Positions 26,864-35,843 are shown, counted from the first letter of the stretch. The stretch: 64,000 bases of DNA from Ruminococcus sp. (GCA_017536105.1 JAFXRZ010000003.1:62001-126000); one strand, 5' to 3'. Notes: generated from the sequence alone by a model not told the origin. Numbers and translations are program-made.

Positions 26864-26902
26864 CGTTTACTGTATATTTACTCACGAAAGGAAAGATAAT
26901 AA

Positions 26903-29527
26903 ATGACAAACGAGCTTGCAAAGCAGTACGATCCTGCCCAGTTTGAGGACAGGATATATAAATTCTGGCAGGAGGGCGGATATTTCCACGCCGAGCGTGA
27001 CGAGAACAAAAAGCCTTATACTATCGTTATCCCGCCTCCGAACATCACAGGCCAGCTGCACATGGGCCACGCACTTGACGAGACCCTGCAGGACATACTT
27101 ATCAGATACAAGAGAATGAGCGGCTATTCCACCCTGTGGCTGCCGGGTACAGACCACGCAGCTATCGCCACCGAGGCTAAGATAGTTGAAGCCATGCGCA
27201 AGGAAGGCATTACCAAAGAGCAGCTGGGACGCGACGGCTTTATGAAGCGTGCCTGGGAGTGGAAGAAGCAGTACGGCGGCAGGATAGTTGAGCAGCTGAA
27301 AAAGCTGGGTTCTTCCTGCGACTGGGAGCGTGAGCGCTTCACAATGGACGAGGGCTGCTCCGATGCTGTAAAGGAAGTATTCGTAAAATACTACAACAAG
27401 GGTCTCATCTACCGCGGAGAGAGAATGATAAACTGGTGCCCCAAGTGCCGCACTTCCCTTTCCGACGCGGAGGTGACCTTCGAGGAGCAGGCAGGACATT
27501 TCTGGCACCTGAGATACCCCTTCAAGGACGGCTCGGGCTATCTTGAGCTTGCCACCACACGTCCCGAGACCCTGCTGGGAGATACTGCTGTTGCCGTAAA
27601 TCCCGAGGACGAAAGATACAAGGATGCAGTTGGCAAGATGCTCATACTGCCGCTGGTGGGCAGAGAGATACCCGTTGTTGCCGACAGCTATGTTGATATG
27701 GAGTTCGGTACAGGCGTAGTTAAGATCACCCCTGCACACGACCCCAACGACTTCGAGGTAGGCAAGAGACACGGTCTTGAAGTCATCAACGTTATGACCG
27801 ACGACGCAAAGATCACAGCCGATTATCCCGACTACGCCGGAATGGACAGATACGATGCAAGAAAGAAGATCGTTGAAGACCTGGAAAAAGGCGGTTTCTT
27901 AGTTAAAGTTGAGGATCACGCACACAACGTCGGCACCTGCTACCGCTGCGGTACCACAGTTGAGCCCAAGGTATCCACACAGTGGTTCGTTAAGATGGAT
28001 TCCCTTTCAAAGCCCGCTATCGAGGCTGTTAAGAAAGGCGATACGAAGTTCGTTCCCGAAAGGTTTGAAAAGACCTATTTCCATTGGCTCGAGAACATCA
28101 AGGACTGGTGCATAAGCCGCCAGATCTGGTGGGGACACAGGATACCTGCCTTCTACTGCGACGACTGCGGAGAGATGGTGGTAACAAAGGACGCAACGGC
28201 AATTTGCCCGAAGTGCGGCAAACCCATGAGACAGGACCCCGACACCCTCGACACCTGGTTCTCCTCGGCGCTGTGGCCTTTCTCCACCCTTGGCTGGCCC
28301 AACACCGACAGCGAGGATTACAAATACTTCTACCCGACCAACACCCTCGTTACGGGCTACGACATCATCCTGTTCTGGGTAATGAGAATGATGTTCAGCG
28401 CCCTTGAGAACACTGATTCCGTACCCTTCGACACGGTACTGATACACGGCCTCGTAAGAGACGCCAACGGCCTTAAAATGTCCAAGTCGCTTGGCAACGG
28501 CATCGATCCGCTGGAGGTCATCGCACAGTACGGAGCTGACGCTCTGCGCTTCATGCTCGTTACAGGAAATGCACCCGGCAACGATATGCGCTTCATCGAG
28601 GACAAGGTCAAGGCCAGCAGAAACTTTGCCAACAAAGTTTGGAACGCTGCAAGATTCATTATGATGAACCTGCCCGACGGCTTCAAAGCAGATGCCCTGC
28701 CCGAGAACATGACGGCTGAGGACAAGTGGATAGTTTCCAAGTTCAACACCCTTGCAAAGGAGATAAACACAAATCTCGATGCATTTGAGCTGGGCGTGGC
28801 TGTTCAGAAGCTCTACGACTTCATCTGGGATGTATACTGCGACTGGTATATCGAGCTGACAAAGCCGAGGATAGCCGCAGGCGGCGAGACTGCTGCTTCC
28901 GCTCAGACGGTGCTGGTTTGGGTGATGAAGGGAATGCTCAAGCTGCTGCATCCCTTTATGCCTTACATCACAGAAGAGATATGGCAGGCTCTTGTTGCAG
29001 ACGGCTCGGCGATAATAGTCAGCGAATTCCCTGTTTATGACGAGGCTCTCAACTTTGCCGAGGACGAGGCAAGATTCGAGAAGATGATCTCTGCCATAAA
29101 GGCTATCCGCGCAACAAGGACAGAGATGAACGTTGCTCCCTCGGTAAAGGCCAAGGTCTATATCGAGACGAAGGAGCCCGAGGTATTCGAGGCTGGCAGG
29201 ATGTTCTTCGAGAGGCTTGCTTCCGCTTCCGAGGTCGATATCGCGGAGAAATGGGAAATCCCCGATGCAGTTACGGCTGTTACTGATTCTGCGCGTATCT
29301 TCATACCCCTTTCGGATATAGTTGATGTTGAAAAAGAGCTTGCCCGTCTTGCAAAGGACAAGGCCGCTGTACAGAAGGACATCGACTTCCTCTCGTCGAA
29401 GCTGGGCAATCAGGGCTTTATCTCAAAGGCTCCGGCACAGCTTATCGATGCACAGAAAGCAAAGCTTGCAAAGGCAGAGGAGAAAATGGCGAAGATCGAG
29501 GAGTCTATCGCGGCACTGAAGAAATAG
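26903..29527 (+). CDS. valS: Valyl-tRNA synthetase
   Basis: Charges tRNA-Val. 874 residues, class I. The HIGH-type motif is PNITGQLHMGHALDETLQ at about 46, the KMSKS motif is GLKMSKSLGNGIDPLEV at about 523, and the editing domain has TTRPETLLGDTAVAV near 218. Zn-type cysteine pairs (CPKC, CDDC/CPKC) are present. The last 65 residues form the usual coiled-coil arm. No T-box is present upstream, unlike many Firmicute valS genes. Confidence 0.98.
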   Translation: MTNELAKQYDPAQFEDRIYKFWQEGGYFHAERDENKKPYTIVIPPPNITGQLHMGHALDETLQDILIRYKRMSGYSTLWLPGTDHAAIATEAKIVEAMRKEGITKEQLGRDGFMKRAWEWKKQYGGRIVEQLKKLGSSCDWERERFTMDEGCSDAVKEVFVKYYNKGLIYRGERMINWCPKCRTSLSDAEVTFEEQAGHFWHLRYPFKDGSGYLELATTRPETLLGDTAVAVNPEDERYKDAVGKMLILPLVGREIPVVADSYVDMEFGTGVVKITPAHDPNDFEVGKRHGLEVINVMTDDAKITADYPDYAGMDRYDARKKIVEDLEKGGFLVKVEDHAHNVGTCYRCGTTVEPKVSTQWFVKMDSLSKPAIEAVKKGDTKFVPERFEKTYFHWLENIKDWCISRQIWWGHRIPAFYCDDCGEMVVTKDATAICPKCGKPMRQDPDTLDTWFSSALWPFSTLGWPNTDSEDYKYFYPTNTLVTGYDIILFWVMRMMFSALENTDSVPFDTVLIHGLVRDANGLKMSKSLGNGIDPLEVIAQYGADALRFMLVTGNAPGNDMRFIEDKVKASRNFANKVWNAARFIMMNLPDGFKADALPENMTAEDKWIVSKFNTLAKEINTNLDAFELGVAVQKLYDFIWDVYCDWYIELTKPRIAAGGETAASAQTVLVWVMKGMLKLLHPFMPYITEEIWQALVADGSAIIVSEFPVYDEALNFAEDEARFEKMISAIKAIRATRTEMNVAPSVKAKVYIETKEPEVFEAGRMFFERLASASEVDIAEKWEIPDAVTAVTDSARIFIPLSDIVDVEKELARLAKDKAAVQKDIDFLSSKLGNQGFISKAPAQLIDAQKAKLAKAEEKMAKIEESIAALKK

Positions 29528-29543
29528 CATATTTTTACATCGT

Positions 29544-29577
29544 CCGGAGAGCAAGGGCTTGTTCTCCGGGCTTTTTT
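29544..29577 (+). terminator. Terminator of valS
   Basis: CCGGAGA and TCTCCGG form a stem, followed by GCTTTTTTAT. Confidence 0.82.
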
Positions 29578-29601
29578 ATCGCAAAAAGGGGGAAAAAGGC
29601 A

Positions 29602-29630
29602 TTGACTAAAGGGCAAAGCTGTGGTATAAT
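29602..29630 (+). promoter_or_regulatory. Promoter of the beta-helix protein gene
   Basis: TTGACT and a perfect TATAAT with a 17-bp spacer. Confidence 0.82.
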
Positions 29631-29678
29631 ATCTGTGTATAGCATATGGAAACTATCCTGACACAAGGAGGAAACAGA

Positions 29679-32012
29679 ATGAATAAAACGATACTTAAAC
29701 GCCTGACTGCCGGAGCTGTTGCGCTTGCAATGGCGGCAACGCTCGTACCCTCGGGCAGCTTCTTCGGCAGCTTTTTCAAGAGTTCGCTGATATCCGCGAG
29801 TGCGGAAGGCGAGGTCGAGGTCGATTCTTGGATGGGTATTTACAACGCGATCAATTCAACACAAAGCGGCGAGTCAAAGACTATCAAGCTCACCGGCGAC
29901 TGTGTTTCCCAATCCGGGCCCCCTATAAACGTTAGCAATGGTCAAAGTATTACGATAGACCTCAACGGTTATTCTATCGACAGAGGGCTCGCAGAGGCAA
30001 CAGAACCAAACGGCGCCGGCTTTGTTTTAAATGTTTCCGGCGGCTCTGAACTAACGATCGAAGACTCCAGCACTGACGGTACAGGGACTATAACAGGCGG
30101 CTATAATGCGACCGGCGGCGGTGTCGGCATAATTAAAGGAACGCTGAATATAAACGGAGGCTCGATAACAGGTAACCGAGCTTCGTTATTCGGCGGCGGT
30201 GTTTATATTTATGAGGAAGGAACAGTCAATCTCAACGGCGGAAACATTTCAGGCAACACAGCTGTCAGCGTAGGTGGCGGTGTTTGCGTCAATGGTACAT
30301 TGAATATATCCGGAGGAAGCATTACCGGTAACACAACGTCCGTGAATACCGGTAATGACGGAAATGGCGGCGGCGTTTATGTTGAAAGCGGAACGATGGC
30401 TATGACCGACGGATCAATCTCAAATAACACAGCGGATTCTGGCGGCGGAATATTTATTGCTTTCGGCTCCTTTACTCTCAGCGGAGGAAGCATCAGCTCA
30501 AACACTGCAAACTGGCACGGCGGCGGTATTTTTTTAAGATATGATGACGACAAATCTATAAGTATTTCAGGTGCAGTTATCAAAGAGAACACTGCCGAAT
30601 CAGGCGGCGGCATCTACGCATTAAACAGTGACACCAAAGCGCAAACTCTTCCTATAAAAAATACGGTCATAACAAAAAACAAAGCCACTAACGGATCAGG
30701 CGGAGGTCTATACTCTAACTGTAAAACAGTGCTTGACGGAGTAACTATTACAGAAAATGATGCCACAGAAGACGGCGGCGGAGTTGTACTTAACAGAGGC
30801 GACTCCGACCACCTTGTGACCGAAAAAACAATTATCAGCGGCAACACCAAAAACGGAACTGCTGCACAGAGCAACCTCTATCTTGGTGGTAGCACCAAGC
30901 TCATAACAGAAGGTCTTGACAAGTTTGACAGCAGCATCGGTATTTCGATGGAGTCTCCCGGAAAATTCACTAATAACTCAAATAATATTTACTACGATTT
31001 CGGCGAAAACGGCGAGCCCTTCTTTGCCGACGATCCAAGAGGCTTCAAGGTAGTGAAGGTAGGCGATAGCGATGTGAAGCTTGAGGCTTCAAAGGGCTAT
31101 CTTTCCGGTTACCGTATGGTAATGTCTGACACTAACGGCTTAAATATCGGTCTCTCTTTCATAGCAACATTCCCGGAAAGATCAAGCGGCGCAAGCTATA
31201 TCCTCAAGGTCAATGATGAAGTTGTAGCGGAAGACACCATCCCCTATAATTACGGTTCGCATACATTTACGATCAAGCTGGATAACCTTCTTGCAAAACA
31301 GATGACAGACAAGGTTACCTGCATTTTCTACAACGGCACAGATGAACCCGAGACCTTTGAGACTTCTGTTTACGAATACGCTCAGGTAATTCTCGCAAAC
31401 GAGGACAACATTGCAGAATACACTGCGGCTCAGCCGATAGTCAAGGCTGCCCTGCTCTTCGGCGGCTACTCGCAGAAGCAGTTCGGCTACAACACTAAAA
31501 ACCTTGCAAGCAAAGGCGTGGAGTACGACTTCCTGCCCTCCGGCAAGACCTTTGAATCGGCAGACAAAGATGTTCAGGATTACAAGGCTTTTGAAGGCGC
31601 ACACAGCACAGATGCGGGCATCTCCTACTACGCAAGCTCGCTGCTGCTGAAGACCAACATAACCCAGAGGCACTACTTCAAAATCGAAGAAGGCGGAGCG
31701 ATCGGCAATTACAAATTCAAGATCGGAAACAGTTATGTTGAGCCCAAACGGTACAACGAAACCGATTACTACTACATCGACAGAACAGGCATCGCAGCAT
31801 ACGACCTTGACGTTGCTGTGACCATAACCGTTGAGAAGGACAGCGAAGCGGTAATGACATTCAGCTACTGTCCCTTCGACTATGTTGCCTCTGTCCTCAG
31901 CGCAAACAGCACGATGAACGACAAGACAAAGAACACTGTCCGTTCGCTCTACTGGTATTTCGTTGAAGCCTTCAAGAGGGCGTATCCCGACGGAAGAGAT
32001 GGCCAGAACTAA
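29679..32012 (+). CDS. Secreted right-handed beta-helix (pectin-lyase-like) protein
   Basis: 777 residues. A long signal peptide ends near LISASAEG (about 44). Residues about 60-400 are imperfect repeats of the type LNINGGSITGNRASLFGGGVY, the pattern of polymorphic-outer-membrane/beta-helix surface proteins. Residues 430-777 form a different region (DLDVAVTITVEKDSEAVMTF, KNTVRSLYWYFVEAFKRAYP) with no sorting signal or dockerin visible. Adhesion or glycan binding is plausible but not shown. The start is set by AAGGAGG 8 nt upstream of 29679. Confidence 0.82.
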   Translation: MNKTILKRLTAGAVALAMAATLVPSGSFFGSFFKSSLISASAEGEVEVDSWMGIYNAINSTQSGESKTIKLTGDCVSQSGPPINVSNGQSITIDLNGYSIDRGLAEATEPNGAGFVLNVSGGSELTIEDSSTDGTGTITGGYNATGGGVGIIKGTLNINGGSITGNRASLFGGGVYIYEEGTVNLNGGNISGNTAVSVGGGVCVNGTLNISGGSITGNTTSVNTGNDGNGGGVYVESGTMAMTDGSISNNTADSGGGIFIAFGSFTLSGGSISSNTANWHGGGIFLRYDDDKSISISGAVIKENTAESGGGIYALNSDTKAQTLPIKNTVITKNKATNGSGGGLYSNCKTVLDGVTITENDATEDGGGVVLNRGDSDHLVTEKTIISGNTKNGTAAQSNLYLGGSTKLITEGLDKFDSSIGISMESPGKFTNNSNNIYYDFGENGEPFFADDPRGFKVVKVGDSDVKLEASKGYLSGYRMVMSDTNGLNIGLSFIATFPERSSGASYILKVNDEVVAEDTIPYNYGSHTFTIKLDNLLAKQMTDKVTCIFYNGTDEPETFETSVYEYAQVILANEDNIAEYTAAQPIVKAALLFGGYSQKQFGYNTKNLASKGVEYDFLPSGKTFESADKDVQDYKAFEGAHSTDAGISYYASSLLLKTNITQRHYFKIEEGGAIGNYKFKIGNSYVEPKRYNETDYYYIDRTGIAAYDLDVAVTITVEKDSEAVMTFSYCPFDYVASVLSANSTMNDKTKNTVRSLYWYFVEAFKRAYPDGRDGQN

Positions 32013-32020
32013 AGCAAACA

Positions 32021-32053
32021 AAAAGAACCTTGCCAAGGCAGGGTTCTTTTTTT
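32021..32053 (+). terminator. Terminator of the beta-helix gene
   Basis: AAAAGAACC..GCC and GGC..GGTTCTTTT pair around a short loop and are followed by a T run. The convergent gene at 32065 may share it. Confidence 0.8.
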
Positions 32054-32064
32054 GTATATTGATC

Positions 32065-32583
32065 TTATCCTCTGTTTCCCCGAGTTTTATTATAGCCTTC
32101 CGAAAACGAATTATATGTTATGATCGTATTTCTCTCCAACGCATTAAGAGTCTCAAATCCGCTGCCTTTTAACGGGATCATCCGGATCTTGAAAGAGTCT
32201 CCGTACTTATAATCAGCGTATACGTCTCCGTTCCCGTGGCCCGTGAAATGGCTGTTGACCCGTTGAAAGACTCTCACTCCCTGCCCCACATAATACATAT
32301 TTTTCGTCTCGTTATAAAGAATGTAAACTCCGGAAAAATCATGTTTCTTCGACAGGTACGAGCTGTTCTTCCCTTTTGAACGTCTGTTTCTAAGGTCAAA
32401 AAACTCTTGAGGCGAGACCTCTACTGCATTTTTTGAAAGGCTCTTGATCTTTTTAACTGTTTTATTCCGGCTGATGATACACAATGCGCCGCCGAAGAAT
32501 ACAATAAAAAGCACAACGACGATCAGCACCCGAAAATAAAACATCGAAGGATCATCGGTCTTACTTAAATATAAGAATGCCAT
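32065..32583 (-). CDS. Membrane-anchored GIY-YIG domain protein
   Basis: 172 residues. One transmembrane helix (about 16-37), a short basic linker, and a C-terminal GIY-YIG-like domain from about 82: SGVYILYNETKNMYYVGQGV, RVNSHFTGHGNGD, and ALERNTIITYN carrying the expected glutamate. GIY-YIG domains cut DNA in repair, restriction and mobile-intron proteins; a membrane-fixed form is unusual. It begins 14 bp after the flavodiiron gene and has a poor ribosome site, so it is probably the second gene of that unit. Confidence 0.75.
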   Translation of the reverse strand: MAFLYLSKTDDPSMFYFRVLIVVVLFIVFFGGALCIISRNKTVKKIKSLSKNAVEVSPQEFFDLRNRRSKGKNSSYLSKKHDFSGVYILYNETKNMYYVGQGVRVFQRVNSHFTGHGNGDVYADYKYGDSFKIRMIPLKGSGFETLNALERNTIITYNSFSEGYNKTRGNRG

Positions 32584-32597
32584 GCAAGATCTCTTTC

Positions 32598-33764
32598 TTA
32601 TTTTACAAGCTCGTCAGCAAGGGCTGCAAGAGCGGCTTCGCTTGCGGCATTGAGGGATGATCTTATAGTAACCACGGGCTCGACGAGAGTAATATCCTTC
32701 ATCTGCTCGAGGTAGCCTTTGATTATCCTGCCGGCCGAAGGAGCCCAGCTGCCATTCTCGACAACTGCGACCTTACGGCTGCGGTAGGTCTTGGCTTTGA
32801 GGTGGCAGAGGAAGTCCTCCATCACCGGGAAAACGCCTCCGTCATAGGACGAAGCCATAAGCACCAGCCTATCGTATCTGAAAGCGTCCTCGATAGCCTC
32901 TGCCATATCCTCGCGTGTGATATCGGAGAGGGAAACTTTCTCAGCGCCTTTTTCCTCAAGCATGGTCTTGAGCTTCTCTGCGGCTTTGAGGGTATTGCCG
33001 TGTATCGAAGCACAAGCGATGAATATGCCCTTGTTCTCGGGCTCGTACTTCGACCAGGTGTCGTAGAGGCCGATATAATAGCTGAGGTTATCCTTAAGCA
33101 GCGGACCGTGGAGAGGAAGGATCATTTTGATCTCGAGGGCCGCAGCTTTTTTGAGCAGGTTCTGCACCTGCACGCCGTACTTTCCGCAGATATTGAAATA
33201 ATAGCGTCTTGCCTCGCAGGCCCAGTCCTCGTCGGTATCGAGAGTTCCGAACTTGCCGAAAGCATCGGCTGAGAAGAAGATCTTCTCGCTCTCCTCGTAG
33301 GTCATCATAACCTCGGGCCAGTGTATCATAGGCGTCATGAAGAACTTCAGCGTGTGCTCACCGAGCTCAAGGGTATCGCCCTCAGCGACGGTGATCTTTT
33401 CAAAGCCGTCGGCAAGGCCGGGATAGAACTGCCCGAGCATGGCGAAAGTTTTGGCGTTGCCCACGATGGTGATGCCGGGGAATTTAGCTGTGATAGCAGC
33501 GATAGAGCCTGAATGGTCGGGCTCAACGTGCTGAACGACGAGATAGTCAGGCGTTTTGCCGCCGAGAGCTGCCTCGAGGTTGCCAAGCCACTCATCCGAA
33601 AATCTGCTGTCAACTGTGTCCATGACAGCGATCTTGTCGTCGAGGACGACATAGGAATTATAGGCCATACCGTTAGGGACGTCATACTGGCTCTCGAACA
33701 GGTCAAGGTCGTGGTCATCAACGCCGATATAAACAACGCTCTTAGAAATTGCTGTGTCTTTCAT
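32598..33764 (-). CDS. Flavodiiron protein (FprA family)
   Basis: 388 residues. An N-terminal metallo-beta-lactamase domain binds the di-iron site: HVEPDHSG near 79 (HxExDH), MIHWPEVM near 145, SADAFG near 166 and LPLHGP near 225. A C-terminal flavodoxin domain (GIFIACASIHGNTLKAAEKL) binds FMN. The family reduces O2 to water or NO to N2O in anaerobes. GGAGGTG lies 6 nt before the ATG at 33764. Confidence 0.95.
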   Translation of the reverse strand: MKDTAISKSVVYIGVDDHDLDLFESQYDVPNGMAYNSYVVLDDKIAVMDTVDSRFSDEWLGNLEAALGGKTPDYLVVQHVEPDHSGSIAAITAKFPGITIVGNAKTFAMLGQFYPGLADGFEKITVAEGDTLELGEHTLKFFMTPMIHWPEVMMTYEESEKIFFSADAFGKFGTLDTDEDWACEARRYYFNICGKYGVQVQNLLKKAAALEIKMILPLHGPLLKDNLSYYIGLYDTWSKYEPENKGIFIACASIHGNTLKAAEKLKTMLEEKGAEKVSLSDITREDMAEAIEDAFRYDRLVLMASSYDGGVFPVMEDFLCHLKAKTYRSRKVAVVENGSWAPSAGRIIKGYLEQMKDITLVEPVVTIRSSLNAASEAALAALADELVK

Positions 33765-33794
33765 AGATCGCACCTCCGAAATCTTTATGGTATT

Positions 33795-33823
33795 ATTATA
33801 GCATAAACAGAAAGAAAAGTAAA
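33795..33823 (-). promoter_or_regulatory. Promoter of the flavodiiron gene
   Basis: TTTACT and TATAAT with a 17-bp spacer on the minus strand. Confidence 0.7.
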
Positions 33824-33868
33824 GTCTATCAATTGCAAGGAAAGCTGCACGTTCGATGAATCCAAATA

Positions 33869-33947
33869 CGCGTGGGATATGTTGCGTTTCGCTCTATGTA
33901 AGCATGCGAAGCTTGCGTCTCGTGTCAAGCGCTGTCGCCGCAGCGAC
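33869..33947. repeat. 79-bp direct repeat, copy 1
   Basis: Runs from CGCGTGGGA to GCCGCAGCGAC and matches 34035-34113 with only a few differences. The 3' part contains a GTCGC/GCGAC hairpin. No gene is seen in the 33.8-34.15 kb gap. Confidence 0.85.
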
Positions 33948-34034
33948 CGATCGGAAAGCCCCCAACAAAGCGTGCTGCTATTTATAATCCAGCACATAGC
34001 TTTAAGCGTAGTTAAGCCCCTGCAAGGCTTTGTT

Positions 34035-34113
34035 CGCGTGGGAAATGTCCTCTTTTGCTCTACGTAAGCATGCGAAGCTTGCGTCACGCGTCAAGCGCTG
34101 TCGCCGCAGCGAC
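34035..34113. repeat. 79-bp direct repeat, copy 2
   Basis: Second copy of the element at 33869, the same length, 166 bp start to start. The last 40 bp are nearly identical. Confidence 0.85.
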
Positions 34114-34147
34114 AAAAAAGAGCCGTCTAATTTGACAGCTCTTTTTT
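34114..34147 (-). terminator. Terminator of the zinc-ribbon gene
   Basis: AAAAAAGAGC and GCTCTTTTTT form a symmetric stem with an inner GTC/GAC, 12 bp beyond the stop codon. Confidence 0.8.
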
Positions 34148-34158
34148 GTTAGGATATC

Positions 34159-34440
34159 TTATTCTCTATCCTGATTCATCTTGGCAAAGCACTCGCTGCA
34201 ATATACAGGTCTGTCCTCTCTCGGCTCGAAAGGTACCTTGGCCTCTCCGCCGCAGTTGGCGCAAACCGCAGTAAACATCTGTCTGCCTGCTCTCTGATCA
34301 TTTTTCCTTGCAACGCGGCAGGCCTTGCATCTCTTGGGCTCGTTGGCAAACCCATGCTCTGCATAGTACTCCTGCTCACCGGCTGTAAAAACGAACTCGT
34401 TTCCGCAGTCCTTGCAAACTAATGTCTTGTCCTCGTACAT
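34159..34440 (-). CDS. Zinc-ribbon domain protein
   Basis: 93 residues with two zinc-binding modules: CKDCGNEFVFTAGEQEYYAE ... CKAC, then CANCGGEAKVPFEPREDRPV followed by YCSEC. The second module resembles the CxxC-x(17)-CxxC domain family often found in candidate-phyla and clostridial genomes. Probably cytosolic, possibly nucleic-acid or rRNA associated; function not known. It begins 26 bp after a tRNA-like sequence on the same strand. Confidence 0.85.
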   Translation of the reverse strand: MYEDKTLVCKDCGNEFVFTAGEQEYYAEHGFANEPKRCKACRVARKNDQRAGRQMFTAVCANCGGEAKVPFEPREDRPVYCSECFAKMNQDRE

Positions 34441-34466
34441 AATTCCAATACCTCGCTTAAAATTTT

Positions 34467-34532
34467 TGCCCCGGCCGGACTTGCACCGGCACCTTTGTAG
34501 AAAACAACGCTCTCCAATTAAGCTACATGGCT
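34467..34532 (-). tRNA. tRNA-like sequence with shortened anticodon arm (probably degenerate)
   Basis: On the minus strand a good D-arm (TAGCTTAATTGGAGAGC) and T-arm (GCCGG TGCAAGT CCGGC) are present. The acceptor halves AGCCATG and CGGGGCA pair only in part. Only 18 nt, not 23, separate the two arms, and they fold as TTGT-TTTCT-ACAA, so there is no normal 7-nt anticodon loop. No CCA is encoded. TCT (Arg) might have been the anticodon. It sits between the sigma-factor and zinc-ribbon genes. Confidence 0.4.
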
Positions 34533-34540
34533 ATAAATCA

Positions 34541-35089
34541 CTACAAGACGTTCCTAAGCTTCCTCCTTATCCTCTGCACCGCATTGTCAACAGATTTCGC
34601 CGGTATCCCGAGCTTTTCGGCTATTGTGCTGTAAGACACGCCGAGCAGATAAAGCTGAAGCACTTTCTGCTCGAGCTGCGAGAGCTCCCTGCTGACTCTT
34701 CTGTAAAGCTCCTCAGACGCTGCTGCCTCGAGAACTTTATTCTCGGGGTTATCGGCAGGGTCAGCCGGAGGCTCTTCCGTCAGCTCGTCATTCTCGGCTT
34801 TGAACCGCTTATAGGTCGAGATCATTCTGTTTTTGATGCTTTGCTGAGCATAGGTCGCAAAGGCGGCATTTCTCTCCTCGTCATAAGAACGCACAGCATT
34901 CAGCAGAGCCAGAAAGCCCTCCTGAGCAAGGTCGTCGGGCACAGCGCCTGCAAAGGACTCTGCACGTTTTCTGACAGCCGGAGTGAAGCGGATGATCAGT
35001 TCTGTGAGCGCAGCTGCGCTGTCCTCCTTGCAGAGCTTAACGAGTTCCTCATTGCTCATGCCCGAAAGGACATCCTTGCTGTTATCCAC
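34541..35089 (-). CDS. SigH-like sigma-70 family factor
   Basis: 182 residues. Region 2 has LAQEGFLALLNAVRSYDEER and FATYAQQSIKNRMI; region 4 has LSQLEQKVLQLYLLGVSYST followed by IAEKLGIPAKSVDNAVQRIR. There is no region 1.1 and no anti-sigma gene next to it. The length and region 2 sequence are closest to the SigH/RpoE-ECF border type of Firmicutes. A GTG start is used because GGTGGGG lies 5 nt upstream; an ATG 10 codons later is possible. Confidence 0.88.
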   Translation of the reverse strand: MDNSKDVLSGMSNEELVKLCKEDSAAALTELIIRFTPAVRKRAESFAGAVPDDLAQEGFLALLNAVRSYDEERNAAFATYAQQSIKNRMISTYKRFKAENDELTEEPPADPADNPENKVLEAAASEELYRRVSRELSQLEQKVLQLYLLGVSYSTIAEKLGIPAKSVDNAVQRIRRKLRNVL

Positions 35090-35121
35090 AGAAACCCCAC
35101 CATTCGCCTTGTATATATTTT

Positions 35122-35150
35122 ATCATAGCATTATCGTTACCCAAAGTCAA
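35122..35150 (-). promoter_or_regulatory. Promoter of the SigH-like gene
   Basis: TTGACT and TATGAT with a 17-bp spacer on the minus strand. The rest of the gap to 35285 is AT-rich without a gene. Confidence 0.7.
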
Positions 35151-35285
35151 GTATGATTTTAAAAAAAATTAATAATGTAGAAATATTTGTTTAATTATAC
35201 ATATTCTATACTCATATAATAGTTATTTTGACGAAAAGAAAATAAACAGAGCCGAGGGTTCAGCTCTGTTTATCTCTTCACAATT

Positions 35286-35843
35286 CTATAGCTTGCAATA
35301 TTCCGCTCTGCCTTCTGAAAAGATATCGCCGCCGATACTATCGTTAGCAACTATGAGCGGAAAATCCTTGATATAAAGCTTTTTTACTGATTCGCAGCCC
35401 AGGTCTTCAAAGGCGATGACCTCGCAGCTTTTTATGCAGTTGCTGGCTAAAGCACCTGCTCCTCCCACTGCGCAGAGATACACGGCCTTATTTCTGACTA
35501 TGGCATCTCTTACTTCCTGAGAGCGTTCGCCCTTGCCGATCATACCGGCGAGACCCATATCCAGAAGCCTTGGAGCGAACCTGTCCATTCTGCCCGAGGT
35601 AGTCGGGCCGCAGGAGCCTATTGGCTTGCCTTCCGGCGCAGGAGTAGGACCTGCATAATAGATAACAGCATCTCTGATCTCATAGGGAAGCTCTTTTCCC
35701 TCGTCGATCATCTGCATTATCCTCTTATGGGCTGCATCTCTTGAGGTATATACATATCCCGTCAGCAGGATATTATCTCCGCAGCGGAGCTTTTTTGCCG
35801 CTTCTTTAAGGGACTGCGCATCTACCCTTATCGGTCGGGACAT
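35286..35843 (-). CDS. Fumarate hydratase class I, beta subunit (FumA C-terminal domain family)
   Basis: 185 residues matching the beta half of two-subunit class I fumarase or tartrate dehydratase: GDNILLTGYVYTSRDAAHKR near 22, YYAGPTPAPEGKPIGSCGPT near 67 and MGLAGMIGKGERS. The iron-sulfur alpha subunit is normally encoded next to it but is absent here. Instead the start codon overlaps the stop of a DivIVA-like gene (TGATG), so translation is coupled. Activity needs an alpha subunit from elsewhere. Confidence 0.9.
   Translation of the reverse strand: MSRPIRVDAQSLKEAAKKLRCGDNILLTGYVYTSRDAAHKRIMQMIDEGKELPYEIRDAVIYYAGPTPAPEGKPIGSCGPTTSGRMDRFAPRLLDMGLAGMIGKGERSQEVRDAIVRNKAVYLCAVGGAGALASNCIKSCEVIAFEDLGCESVKKLYIKDFPLIVANDSIGGDIFSEGRAEYCKL

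Noticed and set aside
26754..26902. T-box upstream of valS
   Set aside because: No AGAGA stem I signature and no GGTGG antiterminator sequence; the only T-box found is at 61825-62089.
33785..34087. Minus-strand frame across the 79-bp repeats
   Set aside because: Its protein simply translates the repeats twice; no ribosome site or plausible start is present.
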